From Rhizophagus sp. LPA8_4_AMF (lineage: Eukaryota > Glomeromycota > Glomeromycetes > Glomerales > Glomeraceae): a stretch of 21,262 bases of DNA. Position 1 is the first letter of the stretch, and every line of letters begins with the position of its first letter. A program made the position numbers and the translations under genes. This document shows positions 1 through 10,776 of the stretch, piece after piece. The notes beneath the pieces were generated by a model that was given only the letters and a program-made list of their open reading frames with translations, was not told where the DNA came from and did no database searches. The DNA lies in the NCBI GenBank assembly GCA_021464525.1, contig JADRCO010001216.1, positions 1 to 21,262 on the forward strand, read 5' to 3'.

Positions 1-21
1 CATATATCACATATATAGTAC

Positions 22-43
22 ACATATCGGGCACCCGATATGT
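22..43. repeat. 22-bp palindrome
   Basis: The arms acatatcggg (22-31) and cccgatatgt (34-43) are perfect reverse complements around a 2-bp centre. The word acccgata then repeats at 44-51. Its GC content stands out in this AT-rich region. It could be a transposon end or a protein-binding site; nothing in the window decides. Confidence 0.8.
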
Positions 44-2301
44 ACCCGATAGTATTATTTTTGACCAGTATTAGCAATTATATATAGATAACAATAGAGT
101 TATGTAAATTAATGTTATATATTTTTATTTTCTTTTATTTTTGTTTCTTTTTCTTTTACATTAGAAAAATTAAAAAAAGCTAGAGTGATAGCAGGTTCTT
201 AAGATTTCTCATGTAAATCATAAAGTCATTTGGCTAAGAATAGGGTATTTCAGAATCTTACTTACTTCTAATAAAGGTTTTTGTAGAAATTTCAACTTTT
301 ATATGTACTTTTTTTTGCAATTCTATTGGTTAATTGATTTAAAAAGGAAAAAAATAAAATAATGCAATGTAATATTTTTTTTTTTATATATAATTTATCT
401 ATAATAATAGGATCTTTAAAGTATTTTACATATAAATTTTACCTTAGATTTAGTGATTTACTGACACCTCTATTAAAAGTAAGCGGATCCTGGTATTTCA
501 CATATCTCTACCTATTCTAGTCAAATTATCTCACTGATAGTATACAAATAGAGTTCAATATAAATAACAGGTAGTTTATAGAATAATTATATTACCTTAG
601 TTTTTTAGTTATTTTTATTTTTGCATAAATAGGTTAACTGATGTAATAATCTTATAAATGCATTGTAAAATAAAAAAAAAATAAAAAAATAAAATTAGAT
701 ATAATATTTATGAAAAAGATCATATTTTCATAAAATTAATTTTTGAAATTTTTGTTTATTTATTTAGTAATTTTAAGGTATAATTTTATTACTTTAATTA
801 AATAAATACCTTTTTGTATTTAAGTAAAGTTATTTAACTAAATAAAATTACTTACTTATATTTTAATTTTTATAAGGATTAATATTATATAGGAATTTGC
901 ATTTTTTATAATATACTAACTTTTAATTTTTATTTTCTATTTACAAATTTTAAAATATAATTTCATTATCTTTAACAACTAATATTATAATTAGTTTCTT
1001 AGACTATGGGGAGGTCCCTCTAAGATTCATGTATTCTTACATGCAGAAATAAGTTTCACTGACAGTATATAGGGAGTTCCTTTGAGATGATAGGTGGTGG
1101 TATATTTATATAGCTTGTAATTACTTTGTAGTCAATTATGACATTAACTCTAATAAAATATATTATGATTGTGCTGCAGAAAAAAAAAAAATATTATAAT
1201 TAAAATTTCAAATTCTTAAAATATTTATTTAGTAAAAAATAGTAAAAAATAGTAAAAAAAAGTAGTTATATAATAAAAATTTTAAACTAATTATTTAATA
1301 ATTACTAAATATTTATAAATGCTTTTGACTATTTTTTCATAAAGTATTGATTAAATATTAAATTCTCCTTAAAAATATAATTGTAATGTACAAATCACAT
1401 GATATAGGGTCTTTCTTTTAATACTTTTTAAAAAGAAATCTATTTTAAAATAAATAATAATTTCAAAAATTTGCTAAATGTAAAATAACCAATGAGATAA
1501 AATATAAAATATCTTGTCCATAAAATCAAAATTTGTAATCTTCAGAATATTTTTCAGATGACTTTTTTTACGTACTGTATTTGTTACAATTTTATATTAT
1601 CTTCGTAAAAAATGATCTTTATTTAAATAAACTTGCTGAGAACGAATGTTTCTTTTTTTAATAAATAAAGTTATTATAATTTATATTTAATTTAACTTAA
1701 TTATTGCAAGCACAATTCTTTACTCTCTGAATTCTTGGGGTATAAACTTTCAAGATCTATTGTTTTACAATAGCCTCAGACAAGTTCGCCATGGTTATAG
1801 GAATTACCTTACGTTACACAAGTGAACAAGCCAATTGATTTTGAATAACTTATCATTGTTGAAGATATATGTGATCCCTTACCGCTGTATACAGTGCCTC
1901 CTATTCCCTTCAGGAAATTAATTCAACTTTTCGCATGATTTTGTGCACTTTTTTTGTGCATCATTGTATTTTACTGATATTAAGATTTAGAATTTGTGAA
2001 ATTCATTTACGAAGTTAACTTTAGCCCCGGGATTACGACCCATTAGCGAAGTTATATTGTACAACAGAAACTGTAATATCTTTCCCACATTATTATTGAA
2101 CTGATCAGAAAATTGAACCGATTTAAACTTTTGGTCATCTCTTCTTTATCTGCCTATCCGAAATAGCATAGTAGGTTGTGATCGGAAGTATACCTAATTT
2201 GTTGCTTACGCTTCAATATACGAAGTTTTTTTTAAGACTTGCTTTATTATGATTGTCGACATCTACTTTTCCGACGTACCCTTTGTTTGAAAAACGATTG
2301 T

Positions 2302-2572
2302 CCGAAAACCCGAAAGGACATTTTACCGATGACAATATCCCGAAGACCCGAAATTGCTTAATAGACATATGTATAACATTATTTGAATATATAATTATTC
2401 GTAAAACATATTTTTATTAAATAAAACATCATAGTAAAAAAAAAAATTATCACTTACCCGAAGTTACATTTTGTAAATCAATATGTTTTGTCGAAAAAAA
2501 ATGACATGTCTGAAAATGAATGACGAGAATCAGTCTGGTCTTTATTTATATGAAAATATGAAATAGCCCGAA
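2302..2572. repeat. cluster of degenerate CCCGAA repeats
   Basis: The word (C)CCGAA occurs at 2302, 2309, 2339, 2347, 2457 and 2567, usually followed by A/G and then gacatttta-like or ttacatttt-like sequence. A related tatccgaaatag lies near 2155. In DNA this AT-rich the clustering is not expected by chance. The units are too irregular for a simple satellite, so I read it as a decayed internal or terminal repeat of a transposon. That reading is inference. Confidence 0.55.
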
Positions 2573-2766
2573 TTTTTTTTTCCAAAATTTCATCATCATT
2601 ATGACACGTGAGTATACCTGAAATATGGTTTATTAATTTTAATTTTTAACCAATCAAAAAGCGGGAGAATTTAATATAAATGTTTAATATATTGATAATT
2701 AATATAATAAATTATTACCGATTTTGATAGTCATATAATGTCGATTTTCCTAATTATTAATTAAAT

Positions 2767-2904
2767 ATGTGGCGGAGCGAGGCTGCGCTTCAGATCAGAA
2801 ATTTTAATTGGCAGACTCGTTATCTCAAGATTGCCGATTTGATTGGCAAAATATTACGTGAAGAGCCAAACCTGTATGTGACCTCATTTGGTATTTTACA
2901 ATAA
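2767..2904 (+). CDS. small ORF of 45 codons, doubtful
   Basis: A short ORF opens with MWRSEAALQIRNFNW and ends TSFGILQ before TAA. It is clearly richer in G and C than its surroundings and has no low-complexity stretch, which is unusual here. I do not recognise it. A GT follows codons for FG near 2891, so it might be the first exon of a lost gene, but no partner exon is visible downstream. It sits just after the CCCGAA repeats, so a transposon fragment is equally likely. Confidence 0.2.
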   Translation: MWRSEAALQIRNFNWQTRYLKIADLIGKILREEPNLYVTSFGILQ

Positions 2905-3344
2905 TTTTAAATTTCGCCCATCTTTAATATAATAATTTTTAATTACACCAAAATTTTTTTTTGAATAATGAGTGTTTTATAAACTGCAAGTCTGTAACCA
3001 TTTTTTCAATTCAAATAATTCAAATAAAAATAAATCACACGATGTGTATTACTTTATTGGGATAGCTTAGATTTATGAGAGGTCTAACTAAATTTAAGAA
3101 AGATCCTTAAAAGATCTTACATGCTGAAAAATTTAGAAGCAAAGAATATCTTAATAAATATGAAGTTTCATTAATTAGAAAAAGAAAATAAAGTATAAAG
3201 TTATAAATAAAGTTTTCACTTTTTTATAAATTATAATAATAAAATCTTTTGATTGATTAATTATTTATCTTTTTTTTTTAACTATTTATAATACTATTTT
3301 ATTAAAAAATAAAAGATGGTTATTAATTATGAAGGATTTTGATG

Positions 3345-3372
3345 AAAAAAAAAAAAAAAATTTTTTTTTTTT
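3345..3372. repeat. A16/T12 perfect poly(A)-poly(T) inverted run
   Basis: Sixteen A are followed directly by twelve T. The run can fold as a hairpin or act as a rigid, nucleosome-excluding tract upstream of the Caprin-like gene. Similar but shorter T/A runs occur at about 3951-3985, next to the gene start. Length may be uncertain in assembly. Confidence 0.7.
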
Positions 3373-3462
3373 GATTAGTATTTTTAAATGGCCTTTTTCT
3401 TTTTGTGAATTCAAATATTATTGTAAAAATAATGAAACGAAAAAAAATATCTCGCAGTAATA

Positions 3463-3474
3463 AATCACGTGATT
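3463..3474. promoter_or_regulatory. E-box palindrome aatcacgtgatt
   Basis: This is a 12-bp perfect palindrome centred on CACGTG (3466-3471). CACGTG is the classical site of fungal bHLH factors such as Cbf1. It lies about 640 bp upstream of the Caprin-like ATG, and a second CACGTG lies nearer. Function is inferred. Confidence 0.45.
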
Positions 3475-4111
3475 GGTAAAATTTTTTTTATTAACTTTAC
3501 TCTGATGGGAATGACCAATGACATTGGGAAGAGCGCGAAAAATAAAAAAAAAACTTTAATCCAAAGTGATCTCCAATCAAAATCATTCATATGATAAAGT
3601 CACACTTTTAGGCAAAGGAAATAAAGAAAGTAAAGTTTTGGCGCAAACTATTTTCAGAATTTTCTCGCTTTTTTATTTACTACCTTATTCGGTTACAATT
3701 ACTTTGAATGCCTTTTGTCCCTTTGTTGAAAGCAATTCTACGAGTACCCTAAAACAAATATAGAAAAAAAAGACAACAAATATACAATTATTATTCCGTT
3801 AGTTTCCATCTTTAAAAATCATTTTCCAAAAACAATTGTTCTTTGGCAACCCATTTCTGTCTTTATTCAAAGAAAAGGGGGCTTAGAGATAGTCGATAAG
3901 TTTTTAAATGTGGTGGATCCACATCATTCGTTGCCGCACGTGATAACTATTTTTTTTTTTTAAAAAAAAAAATTTTAAAAAAAAGTAACAGGTTTTTTTT
4001 GTTGAAATTCTTGTGAAAAAATTTTTTACTTGGTATCTCATTTTCGGGTTTTTTAACAAAAAAAATTTTCCCATTCAAAAACGTAAACTAGAAAGTAGGA
4101 ATAATTCGAAA
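3475..4111 (+). promoter_or_regulatory. upstream region and probable 5' UTR of the Caprin-like gene
   Basis: No supported gene. The region holds a second CACGTG E-box at 3937-3942, a GTGGATCCAC palindrome at 3913-3922 and a T/A homopolymer switch at about 3951-3985. A 65-aa ORF at 3566-3763 has no ATG at its start, no homology I recognise and ends without a donor in frame, so I treat it as chance. An in-frame ATG at 4013 would add 33 aa to the Caprin-like protein (see that entry). Confidence 0.5.
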
Positions 4112-6424
4112 ATGCCTAACGTTGAAACTGAAAACAAGAGTAACGCACCTTCACGTAAGAAGGATAAAAGCAAATCTTTGGCAGTTACCACCGAAAAAGA
4201 TGTTTCTTCTTTACCCCAGGAAACGTTCTCTCCAATCACACCTGCTATTGAATCCGGTGATTCTGCTCTTGAAAACGTGAACAAAAATCCATACCTTGAA
4301 ACGATTATTAAAAGACTTAGAAAATTAAAAAAAGTGATGGTATGAAGGTTTAATTTATTTTGTTATATCCTTTATTATTTTTTAATAAAAAAAAAATTAT
4401 TTTATTGTAATCAATAAGAGTTTTTGAGATAGAACTAGTTTACTATCTTCAACAATTTCTTTGAACTTTTATTCACATTCGAATTTATTACAATAATTAA
4501 TATGAACGCGAAAATTATGTATATTTTATAATTGTTTAATATACAATTTATTAACAATTTTATTATTTGGTCTATATTATAGAGAAATGTTGAAAAATAT
4601 GAAGCCATTAAAAATTCCGATCCTGAAACTCAATTAAGTGAAGATCAAATTAAAGTTCTCGAAAGAAAAGGTGAAACTAGTGGTGCTATCAAAGAATTTG
4701 AATCTACACTTAAGCAAATAGAGTCGGTTGAAAAAGATGTATGTTTAAGTTTTTTCTTTTGGTTAATTGGTCCCTACTATCTTTCGTAATCATTAATTTT
4801 CTCGTGTTAAATTTTGATAATTTCAATAGGAACTTAAGAGACAAGCTGAACTAAAAAAGGCACAGCAATTGGAACGTGACCAAGCAATCGCCGATGCTGT
4901 TGAAAAAGTTAAGGTATTAATATATTTCCTTTTCTTTTTTTTTCATACATAAAATATATAAAATAAATATTTTTCTTTTTTTACTGGCATTCATTTACTG
5001 ACTTAAAAATTTATTGTTAGGCTACGCATTGTAAATCCTTATTACAACTCATCCTCTTTTTTAGGCTTGTGCACTTTCAACAACGCGGTATTGTTCAATT
5101 GCCGGACAATGAATTCGAAGCTGTTGAAACTCTTCGTGCTAAACTTACAACTTTATCTGAGGAAGCAGAGAATGAAGAATCATATGAAGAAAAAATCCGA
5201 CATGCGTTGGATCTTGTCGGCAAATTAAACTCAGGTGATGAGGGTTTGATATTACCTAATGGTGTCCCTGAAACGGATCAAGTTGCATCAAGTGATGAAA
5301 CTTCTTCTTCCTATGGAATATCATGTATTTCACAACATATATATTTATCTTTTTATGATGTTTTGAGAAAAAAAATTTTTTTTAAAAGATTCGATCCTTA
5401 ATTCTAGATTCTCAGTTACGTTCTTTGATTAAAAACCCTCCGATACTAGAAACTTCCGGAGATCAAGAGGAATTGAATGAAACATTCGAAATTATTAACA
5501 CACCCGATCACATTGATGGTATGAATTTATTCATTATTCAAAAGGTTATTTTCGTTATCTACAGATATTTGATTTACTAATTCTTGTTATAGCGACTACC
5601 GAATTTAATACTGAATTGAAATTCATGCGCCCTGGTAATTATACATTTTATTTTCAAATATATTTCTGTTTTGAATGTCTCATTGAGTGAACATTTTGTT
5701 TGAATATTTAGATGATCAATCCCAACCTCAAGCTTTTGATAACACAATCAATAATACAACGTTTGGTTATCAAAGCACAGATGCGGAACAAACTCCAGCA
5801 GAAGAAACAGTTGTAGATGTTAATGCTCAAGAACAATATAGTCAACAACAGGGTTTTGATACATATGCAGTGGAACAACAGCAATTCACTGTTGAACAAC
5901 AATTCACTGTTGAACAACAACAACAACAATATATAGGGGAACAGCAACAGCAGCAATTTATTGAACAGGAGGATCAACAACAGGTTTCTACTGAACAAGA
6001 AGAATTGTCTCAACAACAAGAGGAACCACCTGTTCAAGAATCACAAACTACTTCAGAAGATCAATCAGACCTACCACAGGCATCACCTCAACAAAATAGT
6101 AATCAACCACCGCCGTTATCACAGGGTTCTAGTGGACACAGAGGGCGTTATAATCGTGGTAATCGTGGACATAGAGGCCAAGGGTCTCGAAGGGATTCGG
6201 GAGGTTACGGTAATTATGGAGGAGGTTATTATCGTGATGGAAATTATGGAAATTATCGTGGACGTGGTCCGGGTCCCCGTGGTGGAAGAGGTGGTGGATA
6301 CCAAGGTCTGTTTGGCAATTAAAATTTTAATAGTTATTTTAAGTTTCACGATTTAATCTTTGTATTATTTCATTTAATTATAGGAAACCGTGGAACCCCA
6401 TATAATAAACAACGTCCTCAATAA
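4112..6424 (+). CDS. Caprin-like RNA-binding protein with C-terminal RGG region
   Basis: Predicted 519-aa cytoplasmic RNA-binding protein, akin to animal Caprin-1, which joins RNP or stress granules and regulates mRNA translation. Exons: 4112-4339, 4583-4738, 4830-4913, 5021-5324, 5408-5518, 5593-5634, 5712-6305, 6384-6424; all phases fit. Residues about 60-200 form a charged helical region (RLRKLKKVMRNVEKYEA, then LSEDQIKVL) that aligns in order with the conserved Caprin dimerisation segment (LRNLEKKKGKL, LNQDQLDAV). Residues about 345-420 are Gln/Glu-rich with short FTVEQQ repeats. Residues 448-519 are rich in RG, RGG and GY, typical of RNA binding. The start at 4112 is preferred to the in-frame ATG at 4013, which would add a very Lys/Phe-rich stretch read from AT-rich DNA. 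The last intron has a weak GTCTGT donor. If it is retained, the protein ends GLFGN at 6322. Fungal Caprins are not well studied, so function is inferred. Confidence 0.86.
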
Positions 6425-6978
6425 GGGAACGAGAAATATTTTGTATATACATTCTGAAAGATCGGGATCTTTCATTAAAATGTTTGAGAGATTGCAACTC
6501 ATTATTTTAAAGCAAAGAAAGCAAACGAACAATTTTTTTCTATAGAAAATCGTTAATTCCTAAAAAAAGATAATTTTAATGTAAAAAAAAAAAGTTGGTA
6601 AATAATGTAATTGTCGATTAGCATTTTTTTCTTTTTGTTTTTTTTAATAATGTGAAAGCAATCTAATTAAGAAAATACGTTTCAATTTCTTAAACTACTA
6701 TGGAAATCATTGTAATGTAATAAAAGAACTTTCTTTTAATATTACTACTTTTAAGTTAGTAATATTAAATATTAAATGAAAAATTACCTAATGAAATTAC
6801 TAAATTCATGAGTTAGAATTTATTATAAATTAAAAGTCAAAATATAATAATATACAAAGTATATATGATACAGATTAACCAAACCACAAAAAAAAAATTT
6901 CAACTTTAAAATATTTCTTAATAACCAAAATAAATTTTTAAATTAAATAATAAAAGAATATTTGCTTGTGCATAAATG
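6425..6978. other. convergent 3' spacer between Caprin-like and MINDY genes
   Basis: 554 bp of AT-rich sequence between two 3' ends. It must carry the 3' UTRs and poly(A) signals of both genes. No ORF, RNA gene or repeat is supported. Confidence 0.6.
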
Positions 6979-9020
6979 CTAAGAAATTATACATTTATCT
7001 TTCTTTTTTTCCTTTTCGGATGAAGTAGTAAAAGTACTGCTAGTTGAGACTTGTGAAGTTGATTCATGGTGATTTTTCCTTCTTTGTGTTTCTTCTTGAC
7101 GTCTATGTTGTGATTCTTGTTGTTTGCGCTGTGATTCTTTTTGACGTCGATATTCAGCTTCCCGTTCCTCTTCTTGTTGAAGACTTAAAGCTAAAGCATA
7201 ACTATAAAGAAATGTGTTATAAATACATTTGTATTTCCATATATATATTAATTCATTGCGTAAAATTTTCAATATGTTCAATATACTAGAAATTTCACTT
7301 ACTCTTGATCACCACCCCCCGTTAAATCCTGATGTTCTTCTACTACATCTACATAATCTCCACCGGTAGCTTCACCTTTTTTAAATTGTCCATTCACAAA
7401 TTCTGAAGCATTTTGATCTACATCAATAAGTGATTCCCATACCACAGATCTTTCATGAACAAAACCTGCATCAGTGACTAAAATATACAGTACGGATGTT
7501 TCAGGATGTTTATAAAGTGTTGAAAACTTTATGTAATAAATAAATAGATGTTAATATTAAATAGAATATATATTGATAATTAAAAAAAATAATAATGAAA
7601 TCGATTTTAAGGTAGACTAAGGTAAAAAGTTACCCACTCTAGTAAGCATGTACGTTATCATAAACTCACATGATTGTTCCGGAAAAATGTGCAAAGGTGC
7701 CCTGGTGGTAAAGTCTCGGATAATGATAACAAACCATGGTATGTGAGTTGAGTTGCGGTAGAATCCAAAAATTGTGAAGTAATTAGAGCTAAAATTGTGT
7801 CAAAAATTTCGAAAATAAATAAACAAATAAATTAAAATTAAAATTCGAACGCCATACAACTTACCATCCCGTACTCTTATATTGTCGTCTTCGTTTAGAG
7901 AACTCTTGGAATCCTCAAATCCATTATTTGAAGCTTTATTCGAACTTTCTACCACAATACCTTTGCTCACAGAATCACCACCAACGACACACTCTACCGC
8001 TTTATTATAACTGCCACATTTTCCAACCACTACATTCCAAGTCTCTTCATCTTGAGGATCAACTACCCATCCATGAACAAGATCAACATGGAATACATCA
8101 AAAACTGATAATTCCGCAGTAGGTTCAAATCCATGAATTGAGTTGAAATGAACATTCACATCCAATCCGGTTTGCAATGATGGAATGATAGATAAAGCAG
8201 TGTTGAGTGTATGATGATAATCCTGCAATGATGGTCTTAAGATATCAACTTCACCATTGTTTTTATTTATTTGCTCATTTTCTTTATCTTCTGCTACACC
8301 ATTTTCCAATGTAACCCGCTGAACTTTATTTGTTAAATCTTCAACCCCATTTGAAACATTGTCCGATTGTAATTTCTTTTCTTCTTGGTTTTGGGATGAT
8401 TTCCCATTTGTTACTTGTAATCCATTCTGGATCTAATTGAAAAAAAGTCAGTAAAAATAAATATAAATTGATACAATATAAAATTTTAAGGTAAATATAA
8501 GACCTCGACTTCTCCTTGTGGAATTGATTTCAATAAATAATCTCCTAATAATTCTACTAGAAAATCATAAGTAACGGATGAACGATCATAGGGTTTGATT
8601 TTAATATCTCCTCGCAACAGCAATACATTGCCTATCATATTAAAGAATGAATAATTAATTAATTTCATCAGGTATAAAATTAAAACATATTACGTTTAAA
8701 GGAAAAGTTCATGCATACAAAGTGCTAATAATGGGCATGGACCATTTTCTATTTATATAAATAAAATATATTTCATTAATCTTTTATTTTAATAAAACTT
8801 TATAAACCGCAAAGATCATACCATTTTGCGTGATAACTTTTAACTTTCGAAGTTCTCTTGAAGAAGGTTCAATCCATTCAATAGCTTTAAGTTGATATTC
8901 GACTGCTACTTTATTTGTCGATATAGGTTTTCTTCCTACATTTGTATCTTCTTCGACAGCTTTGCTTTTTCCTTTCGTCTGTGGAATTTGAACAGGATTA
9001 GAACTTTCAACTTCGGTCAT
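6979..9020 (-). CDS. MINDY-family K48-specific deubiquitinase
   Basis: 496-aa cysteine peptidase of the MINDY-1/2 (FAM63) type, which trims long Lys48-linked ubiquitin chains. Exons, in coding order: 9020-8822, 8748-8719, 8631-8504, 8432-7865, 7788-7670, 7526-7303, 7201-6979; phases all agree. The active-site block ITQNENGPCPLLALCN puts the oxyanion Gln at 65 and the catalytic Cys at 71. That Cys sits on a 30-nt exon. Further family blocks are LQTGLDVNV, ELSVFDVF, HGWVVDPQ, ATQLTYHGL and FFRNNHFSTLY, with the catalytic His at 348, then VLYILVTDAGF and VVWESL. A ubiquitin-interacting helix follows (QDYALALSLQQEEE), then a charged coiled coil. The tail KDKCIIS ends as a CAAX box, so the protein is probably prenylated and membrane-attached. 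Residues about 110-150 are an Asn/Gln/Lys-rich linker absent from the family core. It is divergent from the PQ-loop gene. Confidence 0.95.
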
Positions 9021-9543
9021 AATTATAAAACATGTGAAATTTGAAAAGTTCGTATAATAAGTTAAGTTTGTGGCAAAGCGGAAGTTGCCAAGAGAAAACT
9101 TGTACGAACATCATTTGGATTGTAATATTTTATGCTAATCCAAATTTGTAGGGTAACACAAAGATTTATCTGCATAAATGGCATTGGCAAATAAAAATAC
9201 GTTCTTTTTAAACGAGAAAATTCTACATCACCTGAAAATTTTTACCATTAATCAAGATCTTTTTAAGATCTTTTTTTAAATCACTTTATTTACCTACCAT
9301 TCTATCAATGTAGACATTCTAAATAAAAAACATCAAAAAGTCATCTCTAACGCCTAACCATCAAATTTATTTTTTTAAACATGTGGCAAATAAAGTGCAT
9401 GATGACTCACTGTTTGTGTTACATCATTAGATTATTTTACTTTTTTACTTTACTATAATTAGAATCATAATAAAATATTTGAAATATTATTTAAACTTCC
9501 CATTCTGCCGGTTCTCACTTTACAATTATATTTTATATTAATA
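9021..9543. promoter_or_regulatory. shared upstream region of MINDY (-) and PQ-loop (+) genes
   Basis: A 523-bp divergent promoter region. It holds a perfect 11-bp tandem duplication (aagatcttttt at 9254-9264 and 9265-9275), and ATGACTCA at 9402-9409, the consensus for Gcn4/CPC-1-type bZIP factors. That site is about 135 bp before the transporter ATG. No additional ORF is supported. Confidence 0.55.
9403..9409 (+). promoter_or_regulatory. TGACTCA, Gcn4/CPC-1-like bZIP site
   Basis: An exact match to the general amino-acid control element of fungi, located upstream of a predicted amino-acid transporter. A 7-bp match can arise by chance, so the regulatory role is inference. Confidence 0.4.
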
Positions 9544-10776
9544 ATGGATAGCAACGTAGTTCTTTCTAATGTTGCTGGCTATATATCGATAGCTTCTTGG
9601 GTCGTAGTTTTACTTCCGTAAGTTTTGTTTAAAAGAAAAGCAATTTATAAAGAAAACTTCCAAGAAAAAATATGAAATATGTTACTTTCAAGAGTACTTA
9701 AATTAGGAAAATTAATAAAAATTCTTTTCCAGGCAAATATGGATAAATTATAAACGCAAGTCTGGCGATTCGTTATCACCTACTTTTCTTTACATATGGG
9801 CCGTCGGCGATTGGTTAAATTTAGTTGGGGCAATATATCAAGAATTGCTTTCAACTATGGTAAGTAAAGGATTATTTTTACTTATAAAATTATAATGTAA
9901 AAATCTATCATGTAGACTGAACTCCAATGAATTTGTAAATGATATATAAACGACTTTTTTATTATTAGATAATCCTTGCTGTTTACTATATTTTAATCGA
10001 TACAATAGTTATTCTTCAAATTTACTATTACCACAGACGAAGCAGACAAACTGATGATGAAATTGTTGGAGAAATAATTCCTCTTATTGATAATCCTTCT
10101 ACCCTAGAGTCGAGACGTCCAGAGAGGATTAAGCAATTCTTGTTAATTCTCGCTTCATTAGTTGGAGTTTGCTTAACAGGATTAATTTCTTATGTCATCT
10201 CCAGCAGAATGAAATCACAGGAAGTTTCTAGCAGCGAAGAACAAGGAATGAACATTATGGCACAAATCTTTGGATGGGCTAGCGCGTTTCTATATCGTAA
10301 GTAAAGAATCCATCATTTTTATTATTAATATTTACTAATCAAAATCATTTCATAATTGTAACAGTTGGTGCTCGAATTCCACAAATTATTCAAAACTATC
10401 AAAATAAATCCACGGAGGGTTTGTCACTAGCAATGTTTTGTTTTTGTGTGTTAGGAAATATATCATATAGTTTGGTATGAAGAATTTCGATTTAAAGTAC
10501 AATTAATCATTTAATTAATATTTTTTAACATAACTAACCTTTAATTTTTCTTAATATAAAAAAAAAGTCAATTATTTTCTATTCAATAGAACCACACTAT
10601 TTGCTAATGAATTTAGCTTGGTTAGTAGGAAGCGGAGGTACTCTAATCTTTGACTTTATTGTAAGTAAAAATTTAAATTAATTTTGAATTGCATAAAAAA
10701 AGGAAAACTAATTTATTAATTCTTTCTTTCTTTATTTTAGATATTCATTCAATTTTTCATATATAGTAATATATAA
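9544..10776 (+). CDS. PQ-loop vacuolar/lysosomal cationic amino-acid transporter
   Basis: 255-aa integral membrane protein of the Ypq1-3/PQLC2 family. These move lysine, arginine or histidine across the vacuolar or lysosomal membrane. Exons: 9544-9617, 9733-9859, 9969-10296, 10365-10474, 10568-10660, 10741-10776. Two PQ-loop repeats are visible: LLPQIWINYKRKSGDSLSP (Pro-Gln 25-26) and RIPQIIQNYQNKSTEGLS (Pro-Gln 182-183). Between them are FLYIWAVGDWLNLVGAI and LAVYYILIDTIVILQIYYY, typical of this family rather than of cystinosin or SWEETs. About seven hydrophobic segments are present. A hydrophilic cytosolic or luminal loop (about 94-128) carries DDEIVGEIIPL, and the acidic residues just before its IPL could serve as a sorting signal. 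The protein is shorter than yeast Ypq1 because this central loop is shorter. It shares an upstream region with MINDY, including a possible Gcn4-type site. Confidence 0.93.

Larger units (their letters stand above)
1..3465. other. AT-rich intergenic spacer, no supported gene
   Basis: This stretch is mostly A/T homopolymers and low-complexity sequence with stops in all frames. I see no spliceable gene. What it holds is listed separately: a palindrome at 22-43, CCCGAA repeats at about 2302-2572, a 45-codon ORF at 2767-2904 and an A16/T12 run at 3345-3372. A weak direct repeat (tcactgaYagtata followed by gagttc) occurs at 531-556 and 1056-1078, which suggests old repeat debris. The base composition becomes less AT-rich between about 1720 and 2330 and at 2767-2900, consistent with decayed transposon sequence. 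Confidence 0.7.

Noticed and set aside
3566-3763. 65-codon ORF before the Caprin-like gene
   Set aside because: It does not start with ATG, shows no family resemblance and lies in the upstream region. No splice partner was found.
4013-4111. N-terminal extension of the Caprin-like protein from an upstream in-frame ATG
   Set aside because: The 33 extra residues are Lys/Phe/Asn-rich, as expected from AT-rich leader DNA, and the ATG at 4112 starts the normal-looking sequence.
5961-6356. 131-codon ORF on the plus strand inside the Caprin-like gene, and minus-strand ORFs at 5708-6037 and 6119-6349
   Set aside because: They are other-frame translations of the Gln-rich and RGG repeats, with matching low-complexity composition.
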